Shown: positions 6,516-13,467, counted from the stretch's first letter. The stretch is DNA of 16,324 nt from Actinomycetota bacterium (GCA_004366215.1 SIRY01000078.1:1-16324); one strand, 5' to 3'. Notes: a model not told the origin generated them from the letters alone. A program made the numbers and translations.

Positions 6516-7067
6516 CTACGCCTTGACGAGCTCGATCTCGAGGTTCAGCGTCACCTTGTCGCTCACGACGACGCCGCCGGTCTCGAGCGCAGCGTTCCAC
6601 TCGATGCCAAATTCCTTGCGAGAGATCTCGCCGGTTGCGGAGAACCCCGCGCGCATGCCGCCGTAGGGGTCGGGGGAGGTGCCGTTGAACTCGAGCGTCA
6701 AGGCAACTGAGCGCGTCGTCCCGCGGATGGTCAGGTCGCCGACGAGTGACCAGTCGTCGCCGTGTGGCTCGATACGGGTGGAGCTGAAGGTGATCGTGGG
6801 GTACTCGCTGACGTTGAGGAAGTCTGGGCTGCGCAGGTGGTTGTCGCGGTTTTCGTCTCGCGTCGAGATCGACGCGGCGTCGATCGTCGCCGTGACGGTG
6901 CTCTGCGTCACGTCCTCGGCGATCTCGGCGTAACCCTCGAACTTCTCGAAGCTGCCGCGTACCTTCGCCACCATCATGTGGCGGACGACGAACTCGACGG
7001 TCGAGTGCGCCGGATCGATGTTCCAGCGGCCGGGTGTGAGTCCAAGGTCCTCAGCTCGTGGGCTCAT
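6516..7067 (-). CDS. YceI family protein
   Basis: This 183-residue protein belongs to the YceI family, lipocalin-like beta barrels that bind isoprenoid or other amphiphilic ligands. Visible landmarks are the opening GRWNIDPAHSTVEFVVRHM, the sequence VRGSFEKFEG, RDNHLRSPDFLNVSEYPTI in the middle, the SLVGDLTIRGTTR strand, and GFSATGEISRKEFGIEWN near the end. There is no signal peptide, unlike E. coli YceI, so the product is probably cytoplasmic. The frame continues up to 7133, but ATG 7067 is chosen because a near-perfect Shine-Dalgarno precedes it and the added residues would cover the promoter. The divergent marR gene 56 bases away suggests control by that regulator. The physiological ligand cannot be read from the sequence. 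Confidence 0.88.
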   Translation of the reverse strand: MSPRAEDLGLTPGRWNIDPAHSTVEFVVRHMMVAKVRGSFEKFEGYAEIAEDVTQSTVTATIDAASISTRDENRDNHLRSPDFLNVSEYPTITFSSTRIEPHGDDWSLVGDLTIRGTTRSVALTLEFNGTSPDPYGGMRAGFSATGEISRKEFGIEWNAALETGGVVVSDKVTLNLEIELVKA

Positions 7068-7071
7068 CTCT

Positions 7072-7079
7072 ACCTCCTT
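7072..7079 (-). promoter_or_regulatory. Shine-Dalgarno of yceI (AAGGAGGT)
   Basis: On the minus strand AAGGAGGT precedes ATG 7067 with a spacer of about four bases. It is the strongest ribosome site in the window and fixes the yceI start at 7067 rather than 7133. Confidence 0.85.
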
Positions 7080-7101
7080 TGACGATTGCTGACTAGGCTC
7101 G

Positions 7102-7129
7102 AGTATAGGAGTACTAGTTGCGTATGCAA
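7102..7129 (-). promoter_or_regulatory. Probable promoter of yceI (TTGCAT-N16-TATACT)
   Basis: Read on the minus strand, TTGCAT (7129-7124) and TATACT (7107-7102) are separated by 16 bases and lie upstream of the yceI Shine-Dalgarno, leaving a leader of roughly 25-30 bases. TATACT matches the -10 consensus at five of six positions. The -35 hexamer lies inside the inverted repeat at 7118-7129 and overlaps the beginning of marR. A plus-strand TTGACG (7079-7084) with TATAGG (7104-7109), spaced 19 bases apart, could drive marR from overlapping bases. Confidence 0.55.
7118..7129. promoter_or_regulatory. Inverted repeat TTGCGTATGCAA, candidate MarR operator
   Basis: TTGC and GCAA half-sites flank a four-base centre between the divergent yceI and marR genes. 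The element covers the -35 box of the predicted yceI promoter and the start of marR, so a bound MarR dimer could block yceI and its own gene. The palindrome and position are visible; binding by this MarR is inferred from the usual behaviour of divergently encoded MarR regulators. Confidence 0.4.
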
Positions 7130-7591
7130 GCACTTACACCCGCTTCCTCGCGGTCGGGAGTCGTTGAAGAAGTGTTCAACCGGCTCTTCGTCCTCCACGA
7201 CCGCCTCGTCGACCTCCTTGATCGAGAGCTCGAGGAGGCGTGCGGTGTCGGACTTGGCGAGTTCCTCGTGCTCAAGAGCATCGACGGCTCCCCCGAAGGT
7301 CGCCTCCGGCTCTCCGAGCTCGCCGACGCTGCACTGCTGTCACGTAGCGCGCTTTCGCGTCGTGTCGACCGGCTCGTCGCTGCCGCGTGGGTGGTTCGGC
7401 ATGGCTGCCCAACCGACCGGCGCGGGACCTACGCGGTCATCACCGAGGAGGGGCGATCAGTCGTGCGACGCGGGCTCCCGGCGTTCAACCGAGTGCTGCA
7501 GTCCACACTCGGCGCTCGTTTCGACGCGGGGACCTTGCAGGCGCTGAGCGACATTCTCAACGAGTCAATCAGCTCGTTGGGCGAGGGGTAA
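7124..7591 (+). CDS. MarR family transcriptional regulator
   Basis: This protein of 155 residues is a MarR-type winged-helix repressor acting as a dimer on DNA. From ATG 7124, an N-terminal dimerisation helix (about 12-38) leads to the DNA-binding region: LRLSELADAALLSRSALSRR (62-81) holds the recognition helix, and CPTDRRGTYAVITEEG (95-110) is the wing with the family's characteristic D-R pair. The C-terminal helices (about 115-152) complete the dimer interface. A TTG at 7118 two codons earlier is an alternative start. There is no clear Shine-Dalgarno, so translation may be leaderless or nearly so. Two cysteines (41 and 95) are present, but redox sensing is not established. The gene is divergent from yceI, and its 3' end overlaps the convergent phosphatase gene by 23 bases. 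Confidence 0.9.
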   Translation: MQALTPASSRSGVVEEVFNRLFVLHDRLVDLLDRELEEACGVGLGEFLVLKSIDGSPEGRLRLSELADAALLSRSALSRRVDRLVAAAWVVRHGCPTDRRGTYAVITEEGRSVVRRGLPAFNRVLQSTLGARFDAGTLQALSDILNESISSLGEG

Positions 7592-8309
7592 GAAGCAGGT
7601 GGTGCAGTCGCTCCGCATCGCTGGCGCCAAAGCCGTGGTGCTCGAGGTAGCGGTAGGTAGAGCCCCAACGCTGCTCGGTTGCGGCGAGCACGGCCTCGAT
7701 CGCTTCGGGAGGAGAGCTGAGCAGCGCGGCGGGCAGGTGCGACCAGGAGGGTTCCACGCCGGCACGACGCCGCTCGGCTTGGAGGCGACGTAGGTTCTGC
7801 TCGCTTCGTCGGTAGTCGTCGACGATGTCGCGGACACGGGCGCCGACGACGCTGAGCGTGAGCGCGACGACGATCCCGGTCCTGTCCTTCCCCGCAGTGC
7901 AGTGGACGAGAGTTGGCCCGGCGCCACTGAGGACTCGCACGGCCTCTGCGAGGGTTGGACCGTGGCTCTCAAGGATCTCGAGGTAGGCGTCGGCAAGTTG
8001 CCGGCGTCCGGCAAGGAGTTCCTCGTCGCGGGAGACATCAGGGAGGGTGAGCCTGACGACGGGGACCTCGATCGACTCGTCGGCTCGTCGTTCCTCAGGG
8101 GTTCGACGGTCGAGGATCTGACGGATACCGAGGACGCCCACCAACCGAGTTCGCTCCTCAGGGGCGAGATGGTACGGATGCTCAGAGCGAAGCAGCATGC
8201 GTTCGCGGAGTGGGACACCCGTGGCCGTGACGGCCTTCACGGCGCGAAAGTTCCAGAGCCCGAGGTGCTGGTCGTGGAGTTCTCCGGCCCGCTCGTTCGT
8301 TGCTGCCAC
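7569..8309 (-). CDS. Tyrosine-protein phosphatase (PtpB/IphP-like)
   Basis: This protein of about 246 residues is a cysteine-dependent phosphatase of the Tyr/Ser type related to Mycobacterium PtpB and cyanobacterial IphP. The P-loop HCTAGKDRTG (136-145) supplies nucleophile Cys137 and Arg143. The N-terminal LWNFRAV and RERMLLRSEHPYHL are typical of this branch, where the text is commonly NxRDxGG followed by LxRSxxL. No signal peptide is seen. The frame is open to 8438; GTG 8309 is chosen because the family homology begins about there. A TANNNT hexamer (minus-strand TAGCGT, 8322-8317) lies 7 bases before it, suiting a leaderless message, though GTG 8318 is also possible. The 3' end overlaps marR by 23 bases. 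No partner kinase is visible, so the substrate is unknown. Confidence 0.85.
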   Translation of the reverse strand: MAATNERAGELHDQHLGLWNFRAVKAVTATGVPLRERMLLRSEHPYHLAPEERTRLVGVLGIRQILDRRTPEERRADESIEVPVVRLTLPDVSRDEELLAGRRQLADAYLEILESHGPTLAEAVRVLSGAGPTLVHCTAGKDRTGIVVALTLSVVGARVRDIVDDYRRSEQNLRRLQAERRRAGVEPSWSHLPAALLSSPPEAIEAVLAATEQRWGSTYRYLEHHGFGASDAERLHHLLLTPRPTS

Positions 8310-8379
8310 GACGATCACGCTACCGGTGAGGAGTGGCCGAACAGTAAACTCGCCGTGACGTGAGGACGACAACGCCCGT

Positions 8380-9036
8380 GTGAGCCCGACTCTCGACGCC
8401 GCTGTCGCAGGGTCTGCGACGTTCGGGGTGATCGTCACCCTGAGCGGGCCCCTATCGCAGCGGCGGGGATGGCAGCGGCCCGCTCAGGGTCGGCGAAGTC
8501 CCCTCGGCTGGGTCGCACTCGGCGTCGTCGGAACGGTCCTCATCGTGATCACGACCCACGGCGCCGCGTCGACCTCGCTCACGGCCCAAGTGACGGCGTG
8601 GGTCGCTGCGCTGCTGGCCGCCGTCGTTGATGCGCGAACGCACCGGGTGCCCCGCAGGCTGCTCGAGGCGACGCTGGTCGCGCTGATCGTCCTCGAGGGG
8701 GTGGCTCGAGGGTTCAGTGCAGGCGCGCTAGCTGCGCTCGGCGGGGCGAGCGGCGTGGGCCTTGCGTGGTGGCTCGTGCGTGTCGTGTCTCGGGGCGGTC
8801 TCGGTTCTGGTGACGTCGTCCTGCTCGCCATGCTCGGGGCTGTCGAGGCGCCCGAGGGGTTGTACGTGATCGCGGCCAGCAACCTCGCTGCGCTGCTGCT
8901 CGCAAGCGTGCTGGGGCTCGTACGGCTTCTACGCGGGGGGCGCTGGCGCGATCGCGTGCCGATGGCACCAGCGATTGCGCTTGGCTTTCTCCTCGTGGTC
9001 GTCGGGTCTCATCTGGGTCGGCTTCCTGCTCGCTAG
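8380..9036 (+). CDS. Prepilin peptidase, A24 family, short form
   Basis: This 218-residue membrane protein has several hydrophobic segments (about 45-60, 70-84, 95-108, 115-135, 147-183 and 196-210). The two catalytic aspartates of type IV prepilin (A24) aspartyl peptidases are Asp84 in VVDARTHRVP and Asp145 in GSGDVVLLAMLG. RVPMAPAIALG (192-202) matches the last conserved segment. The family cleaves leader peptides from type IV pilins and related prepilins. The N-terminal N-methyltransferase domain with paired zinc cysteines seen in PilD is absent, so this is a CpaA/TadV-sized enzyme. A -10-like TAAACT at 8345-8350 lies upstream. aroC begins 9 bases after its stop, and this pairing occurs in other actinobacteria. 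No pilin genes are in the window. Confidence 0.82.
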   Translation: MSPTLDAAVAGSATFGVIVTLSGPLSQRRGWQRPAQGRRSPLGWVALGVVGTVLIVITTHGAASTSLTAQVTAWVAALLAAVVDARTHRVPRRLLEATLVALIVLEGVARGFSAGALAALGGASGVGLAWWLVRVVSRGGLGSGDVVLLAMLGAVEAPEGLYVIAASNLAALLLASVLGLVRLLRGGRWRDRVPMAPAIALGFLLVVVGSHLGRLPAR

Positions 9037-9045
9037 CCTGGGCGC

Positions 9046-10224
9046 ATGCTGCGGTGGTTGACCGGCGGAGAGTCCCACGGCCGGGGGCTCGCTGTCATCC
9101 TCGAAGGTGTGCCAGCTGGACTCGAACTGCGTGCCGAGGCGGTTCAGCGAGAGCTCGCTCGCCGGCGTCTCGGCTACGGTCGTGGGCCACGGATGCGCTT
9201 CGAGGAGGATCGACTCAGCATCCTTGGGGGCGTGCGCCATGGTCGAACGCTCGGTTCCCCGATCGTCATCGAGATCGCCAACTCGGAGTGGGAGCGCAAG
9301 TGGACCGAGGAGATGTCGCCAGAACCTGGCGTGACCGCCCGCCGGCTCACGGCACCGCGGCCGGGCCACGCCGATCTCGCGGGGATGCAGAAGTACGGCT
9401 TCGATGACGCTCGCAATGTCCTCGAGCGTGCCTCGGCCCGAGAGACCGCAGCTCGGGTCGCTGCCGGGGCCGTGGCAAAGGCGCTGCTCGGCGAGATCGG
9501 TGTGGCGATCCTGAGCCACGTCGTACAGTTGGGCTCAGTCAAGGTCACCCTCGATCGATTGCCAACACTCGAAGACCTCGACCGCATCGACAGCTCTCAG
9601 GTGCGATGTCTCGATGGAGAGGCGGAAGAGCTGATGGTTGCGGCTGTGCGTGCGGCAGCCAAGGAAGGCGACTCACTCGGTGGCGCGGTGCAGGTCATCG
9701 CCCACGGTGTGCCCGTTGGGCTCGGCAGCTACGTGCACTGGGACCGTCGGCTCGACGGCCGCATCGCTCAGGCGCTCGTCTCAATACCGGCTGTCAAGGC
9801 GGTCAGCGTGGGCGAGGGGGTCGAGATCGCTGGCCTTCGGGGATCGCTCGCTCACGACGCCATCGTCGGCCCGTCACTGCGCCGCGCTACGGACCGGGCT
9901 GGCGGGGTCGAGGGTGGTGTGAGTAACGGGGAGCCGGTCGTCGCCACCGCCTGGATGAAGCCGCTCGCGACGCTGAACCGACCCGTGATTGAAACCGTCG
10001 ACCTCGCGACAGGACAGAGCACTCGCTCGTTCCGAGAGCGCACGGACGTCACAGCGGTGCCGGCGATGGGGGTCGTGGCCGAGGCGATGCTGGCGCTCGT
10101 GCTCGCAGATGAGGCGCTTCGCAAGTTTGGGGGCGACTCACTGACAGAGTTCGTTCGTAACACGACGGCGTACCTCGGTCACGAAGCTCGGCTACCGTGG
10201 CGCGAAGGGAGCGCGCGATCGTGA
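9046..10224 (+). CDS. aroC: Chorismate synthase
   Basis: This 392-residue FMN-dependent enzyme converts 5-enolpyruvylshikimate-3-phosphate to chorismate, the last step of the shikimate pathway. All three family signatures are visible: GGESHGRGLAVILEGVP (7-23) with His11, the RPGHADLAGMQKYGFDDARN region (from 105) with His108, followed by the SARETAARVAAGAVAK helix, and GVEGGVSNGEPVVATAWMKP further on. Length is normal for actinobacterial AroC. The ATG at 9046 lies 9 bases after the prepilin peptidase stop with no clear Shine-Dalgarno, so the gene is probably read through from upstream. Its TGA overlaps the aroB GTG in the sequence GTGA. Confidence 0.97.
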   Translation: MLRWLTGGESHGRGLAVILEGVPAGLELRAEAVQRELARRRLGYGRGPRMRFEEDRLSILGGVRHGRTLGSPIVIEIANSEWERKWTEEMSPEPGVTARRLTAPRPGHADLAGMQKYGFDDARNVLERASARETAARVAAGAVAKALLGEIGVAILSHVVQLGSVKVTLDRLPTLEDLDRIDSSQVRCLDGEAEELMVAAVRAAAKEGDSLGGAVQVIAHGVPVGLGSYVHWDRRLDGRIAQALVSIPAVKAVSVGEGVEIAGLRGSLAHDAIVGPSLRRATDRAGGVEGGVSNGEPVVATAWMKPLATLNRPVIETVDLATGQSTRSFRERTDVTAVPAMGVVAEAMLALVLADEALRKFGGDSLTEFVRNTTAYLGHEARLPWREGSARS

Positions 10225-11297
10225 CGTGGTCAAGGACACACCCGACGCGATGGCTCGACGACGCCTGGGCAAGACGGGGCCGTGAGCGCCGGCACGTGCA
10301 GATCGTCACCGGTGGTGCTCGTGTAGACATCGTGATCGGTGCGGGGATCGTGGACACGCTTGCAGGGGCCTTGCCGGTCGGGTGGCGACGGGCCGTCGTG
10401 GTCACAGAGCCGGGGATCCCGCCGCTTCGAGCGTGGGATGGGCCGACGATCGTGGTGCCGCGAGGCGAGAAGGCGAAACGCCTGCGCGTTGTCGAGCAGG
10501 TTGCTGAGCAGCTCGTCAAGCTAGGGGTGAGTCGTGCTGACGGCATCGTCGCCTACGGGGGTGGCGTCGTCTGCGACCTCGCAGGTTTCGTAGCAGCGAC
10601 TTTCCATCGAGGCATCGGCGTCGTGAACGTGCCGACGTCGTTGCTCGCGATGGTCGATGCAGGTGTGGGTGGCAAGACCGGGGTGAACTTACCAAGCGGC
10701 AAGAACCTCGTCGGCGCGTTTTGGCAGCCGGAGCTCGTGCTGATCGACCTCGACCTGCTCTCGACGCTTCCTGCACGGCAGTGGCGTAGCGGTCTGGGCG
10801 AAACGGTGAAGTACTCCTTCCTTGGCCTTGAGAGTCTGTTGTCGCTACCGCTCGATGAGGCGGTCGTGCGCTCGGTCGAGCTCAAGGCGTCGATCGTCGC
10901 CCGAGACGAGCGAGAGTCGGGAGAACGTGCCTTACTCAACTACGGGCACACGGTTGGGCACGCCCTCGAAGCTGTGGCGATCGCCCAGCGGCGGCGCTTG
11001 ACTCATGGTGAGGCCGTCGCGACAGGACTGGTTGCTGAGGCGCAGCTCGCCTACCAGCTTGGGCGGATCGATCGAGATCGAGTCATCTACCACCGTGACC
11101 TCGTGCGAGGCGTAGGCCTCTCATCCACGCTCCCGCCCTGGGCGGCCACCAGCGACCTGCTCGAGTACCTGCAGCGTGACAAGAAGCACCGCACGAGCCT
11201 GGCGTCAGTCCTCGACGGACCGCGCGGCCTCGAGCTGGTAGAGGACATCCCACTCGAGCACGTGCGCCGAGCACTCGAGGAGGCTCGTCGGCTGTGA
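10221..11297 (+). CDS. aroB: 3-dehydroquinate synthase
   Basis: This 358-residue enzyme converts DAHP to 3-dehydroquinate using NAD and a divalent metal. Residues YGGGVVCDLAGFVAATFHRG (112-131) and VPTSLLAMVDAGVGGKTGVN (137-156) form the NAD and substrate region. The three metal ligands are Glu194 in LGETVKY, His247 in YGHTVGHALE and His262 in THGEAVATG. GTG 10221 overlaps the aroC stop as GTGA, with a GGGAG about 10 bases upstream, favouring translational coupling. This gives about 25 residues before the usual AroB N-terminus (QIVTGGARVDIVIG); GTG 10296 would remove them but leave a 71-base gap. Shikimate kinase, which often sits between aroC and aroB in actinobacteria, is missing. A Cys replaces the common Gly in GGGVVGDLAG. 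Confidence 0.95.
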   Translation: MTWSRTHPTRWLDDAWARRGRERRHVQIVTGGARVDIVIGAGIVDTLAGALPVGWRRAVVVTEPGIPPLRAWDGPTIVVPRGEKAKRLRVVEQVAEQLVKLGVSRADGIVAYGGGVVCDLAGFVAATFHRGIGVVNVPTSLLAMVDAGVGGKTGVNLPSGKNLVGAFWQPELVLIDLDLLSTLPARQWRSGLGETVKYSFLGLESLLSLPLDEAVVRSVELKASIVARDERESGERALLNYGHTVGHALEAVAIAQRRRLTHGEAVATGLVAEAQLAYQLGRIDRDRVIYHRDLVRGVGLSSTLPPWAATSDLLEYLQRDKKHRTSLASVLDGPRGLELVEDIPLEHVRRALEEARRL

Positions 11298-11752
11298 CGC
11301 TGCGCCTCCTTGCTCTCGACGGACCGAACCTAAACCTGCTCGGTCGCCGAGAGCCGCACATCTACGGGGTCTCGTCGCTCGAGGAGATCATAGCTCGCGC
11401 CGCGCGCAGAGCTAGCGAGCTGGGTGCCACGCTGGAGCATGAGCAGACGAACAGCGAGGCGAGGCTCGTGGAGCTGATCCAGGGGGCTGCTGCGAGAGCG
11501 GACGGGGTCGTCCTCAACGCTGGGGCGCTCACGCACTCGTCGTGGGCTCTCGCCGATGCCATCGCTGCAGTCGGGCTTCCCGTCGTCGAGGTGCACGTGT
11601 CGAATCCAGCGGCCCGGGAGCCCTTTCGGCACCAGTCGACGCTCGGGCGTGTCGTGCGGGGGTCAATCGCGGGCTTTGGCCCGAGGTCGTACGAGCTCGC
11701 GGTGCAGGCGCTCGTCGAGATCATCCGTAGCACTGCGCACGAGGCTACGTAG
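11294..11752 (+). CDS. aroQ: 3-dehydroquinate dehydratase, type II
   Basis: This 152-residue type II dehydroquinase makes 3-dehydroshikimate by anti-elimination and normally works as a dodecamer. LALDGPNLNLLGRREPHIYG (6-25) carries the catalytic Arg (18 or 19) and Tyr24. EQTNSEARLVELIQ (50-63), LNAGALTHSSWALADA (74-89) with Asn75 and His81, and EVHVSN (99-104) with His101 follow, and REPFRHQS (108-115) ends the substrate site. The usual NPGAYTH or NPGAFTH reads NAGALTH here, a Pro-to-Ala and aromatic-to-Leu change beside the active site. GTG 11294 overlaps the aroB stop as GTGA, so the gene is coupled to aroB as aroB is to aroC. Confidence 0.96.
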   Translation: MTLRLLALDGPNLNLLGRREPHIYGVSSLEEIIARAARRASELGATLEHEQTNSEARLVELIQGAAARADGVVLNAGALTHSSWALADAIAAVGLPVVEVHVSNPAAREPFRHQSTLGRVVRGSIAGFGPRSYELAVQALVEIIRSTAHEAT

Positions 11753-11800
11753 ACTGAGCGAGGGAGCGTTGGTCCTGCCATCGTCCGTCGGACCGCAGAG

Positions 11801-11805
11801 AGGAG
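11801..11805 (+). promoter_or_regulatory. Shine-Dalgarno of the orphan membrane-anchored gene (AGGAG)
   Basis: AGGAG lies 5 bases before GTG 11811 and decides that start. The same frame is open back to 11556, but that part overlaps aroQ in another frame and has no ribosome site or recognisable sequence. Confidence 0.7.
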
Positions 11806-11810
11806 TCTTC

Positions 11811-12479
11811 GTGCCCCGACCGGTCAACCGAGCCGATCCGACTCGAGAGAGCGTCTCTCCCCGCGCGCGTCGTCGCACGATCGCCGCGGTGAGCGTGCTC
11901 GCGCTCGCTGCGGTCGCCGTGGAAGCTGCGATCGTGTTCCCGCAGCGTGTCACGGTTGCTCAGGAGCGCGTCGACTTCAAGGGCGCTGTCGCGACCATGC
12001 AGCAGGACGCTGGTGGGTGCGCCGTCGCGCTCAACGACGCGTACCGTGCCGTCGGCGCGATCGTGAGCGGTGCGTCGAACCAGGTCGCGATGGCAAAGAC
12101 GATCCTCGACCAAGACGAGGAGTACTGCACCATCGCGGTCAACTCCGATCTGTACAACCTTGCAACGTACGCGCCGCCAAACTCGCTGAATCGGTTCAAT
12201 CTCACGCCTGTGGTGAAGGAGATCTACGGGTGGGCGTTCCCAAACGCCGCCGCGGTCATCGCCTACCTCAAGGTGTTGATGCTCCATCCGCGGGATCGCG
12301 CGACGGTTACGAGCATCGGGCAACGACTCCGAACGATGCAATCGCTCCTCGCTACCGCCAACGGGCAGCTCGCCCAGGTGTCGCGGACGCTTGGCATTCC
12401 ACCCCAGCAGGTGGAGCTGGCGTCAACGAGTGGTATGCCGACGTTCCTTCGTCTCGAGCTCGCTCAGTCGGCAGCGTGA
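11811..12479 (+). CDS. Membrane-anchored protein of unknown function
   Basis: I do not recognise this 222-residue protein. An arginine-rich N-terminus (ARRRT, 19-23) precedes one hydrophobic segment (about 24-44, AAVSVLALAAVAVEAAIVF), fitting a type II anchor with residues 45-222 outside the cell. The soluble part has exactly two cysteines, Cys70 in DAGGCAVAL and Cys106 in DEEYCTIAV, which could pair as a disulfide. The region 55-100 and 165-195 is mostly predicted-helical in composition, the latter rich in Gln, Leu and Arg. It occupies the slot where mycobacteria have an uncharacterised membrane protein between aroQ and pepQ, but homology to that protein is not shown. Its 3' end overlaps nusB by 16 bases. 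Confidence 0.75.
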   Translation: MPRPVNRADPTRESVSPRARRRTIAAVSVLALAAVAVEAAIVFPQRVTVAQERVDFKGAVATMQQDAGGCAVALNDAYRAVGAIVSGASNQVAMAKTILDQDEEYCTIAVNSDLYNLATYAPPNSLNRFNLTPVVKEIYGWAFPNAAAVIAYLKVLMLHPRDRATVTSIGQRLRTMQSLLATANGQLAQVSRTLGIPPQQVELASTSGMPTFLRLELAQSAA

Positions 12480-12889
12480 TCTGAGTCCAGCGGGGTGGAC
12501 CGTAGGTCGGCGAGGATAGCTCCGAGAACACCGTTGACGAAGGTTGCTGACCGCTCGGTGGAGAAGGTGTCGGCCAGCTTGACCGCTTCCGCGATCGCAA
12601 CCTTGACGGGGGCAAGCCGCGCGAGGATCTCGGCGGTGGCAAGCCGCAGGAGGGCTCGATCGATTGGTGCTAGCCGCTCAGGCTGCCACCCGATGACGTG
12701 GCGAGCGATGAGGTCGTCGACCTCCACGCGGTAGAGCTCGACAGCGTGGACGCGTTCTGCGACGAAGGGGTCCTCATCGGTTGCGAGCAGCTCGCGAGCG
12801 TCGACCTGCTTGACGGCGGCTTCGTAGAGGAGCTCAAGCGTGCGCTGGCGTCCGGTCGTGCGACGAGACGGTACTGCTGTCTCACGCAC
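12464..12889 (-). CDS. nusB: Transcription antitermination factor NusB
   Basis: This 141-residue all-helical RNA-binding protein joins NusE (S10) on boxA of rRNA leaders to prevent premature termination. Visible features are the N-terminal RRTTGRQRTLELLYEAAVKQ (9-28), the central WQPERLAPIDRALLRLATAEIL (68-89) and the C-terminal KVAIAEAVKLADTFSTER-SATFVNGVLGAIL region (96-126), all standard for NusB. GTG 12889 is chosen because it restores the family's normal length; the frame is open to 13039 but that part lies within efp. The start overlaps the efp stop by 8 bases, so translation is probably coupled to efp, as in the common efp-nusB arrangement. The 3' end overlaps the convergent orphan gene by 16 bases. 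Confidence 0.93.
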   Translation of the reverse strand: MRETAVPSRRTTGRQRTLELLYEAAVKQVDARELLATDEDPFVAERVHAVELYRVEVDDLIARHVIGWQPERLAPIDRALLRLATAEILARLAPVKVAIAEAVKLADTFSTERSATFVNGVLGAILADLRSTPLDSDHAAD

Positions 12890-13451
12890 GGGTGAGGTAC
12901 TCGCCAGAGCGAGTGTCGACTTTGACCGTGTCGCCGACGTTGACGAAGAGCGGTACCTGGACCACGAGACCCGTCTCGAGGGTTGCCGGCTTGCGTGCAC
13001 CGGACACCCGATCGCCTTGGAGCCCAGGTTCGGTGTCAACGACCGTGAGCTCGACAGCGGTCGGTAGCTCGACGGCGACGATCTGGCCCTCGTACATCAG
13101 GACCAGCACCTGACTTCCCTCCCTGATGTAGTGAACGGAAGAGCCCAAGGTGGCAGCGGTCACCGTGATCTGGTCGTAGGACTGGGTGTCCATGAGGACC
13201 CAGTCGTCGTGCTCGCGGTAGAGCGCCTGCATCTCTCGCTTCTCGATGATCGCCTGGTCAACCCGCTCATCAGCGCGGTACGTGCGATCGATCACGGCTC
13301 CGGTGCGAATGTTCTTGAGTTTGGTACGGACGAAGGCACCACCTTTACCGGGCTTGACGTGCTGAAACTCGATAACCGAGAAGAGGCCGTCAGCACCAAG
13401 GTCGAGCGTCATGCCATTTTTCAGATCGTTCGTCGATGTCGCGACCGGCAT
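12882..13451 (-). CDS. efp: Translation elongation factor P
   Basis: This 189-residue three-domain factor binds between the P and E sites of stalled ribosomes and helps form bonds between consecutive prolines. The N-terminal loop KPGKGGAFVR (33-42) places the modifiable lysine at Lys36. VIDRTYRADERVD (54-66) and the central EREMQALY-type segment (KREMQALYREHDD) follow, and the C-terminal VNVGDTVKVDTRSGEYLTRA matches the EF-P signature. ATG 13451 has a GGAGG 5 bases upstream. No EpmA/EpmB-type modification genes are nearby, so how, or whether, the lysine is modified is not shown. pepQ ends 52 bases upstream and nusB starts inside its last codons, so the three genes form an operon. Confidence 0.97.
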   Translation of the reverse strand: MPVATSTNDLKNGMTLDLGADGLFSVIEFQHVKPGKGGAFVRTKLKNIRTGAVIDRTYRADERVDQAIIEKREMQALYREHDDWVLMDTQSYDQITVTAATLGSSVHYIREGSQVLVLMYEGQIVAVELPTAVELTVVDTEPGLQGDRVSGARKPATLETGLVVQVPLFVNVGDTVKVDTRSGEYLTRA

Positions 13452-13456
13452 TGATT

Positions 13457-13467
13457 CCTCCAGGAGG
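13457..13467 (-). promoter_or_regulatory. efp Shine-Dalgarno within a CCTCCTGGAGG palindrome
   Basis: The minus strand reads CCTCCTGGAGG just before ATG 13451, so the GGAGG ribosome site (13461-13457) is preceded by its own complement. A small stem (CCTC/GAGG with loop CTG) could partly hide the site, but it is too short to call a regulator with confidence. Confidence 0.4.

Noticed and set aside
11556..11810. Upstream extension of the orphan membrane protein
   Set aside because: It overlaps aroQ in another frame; the AGGAG before GTG 11811 gives a better start.
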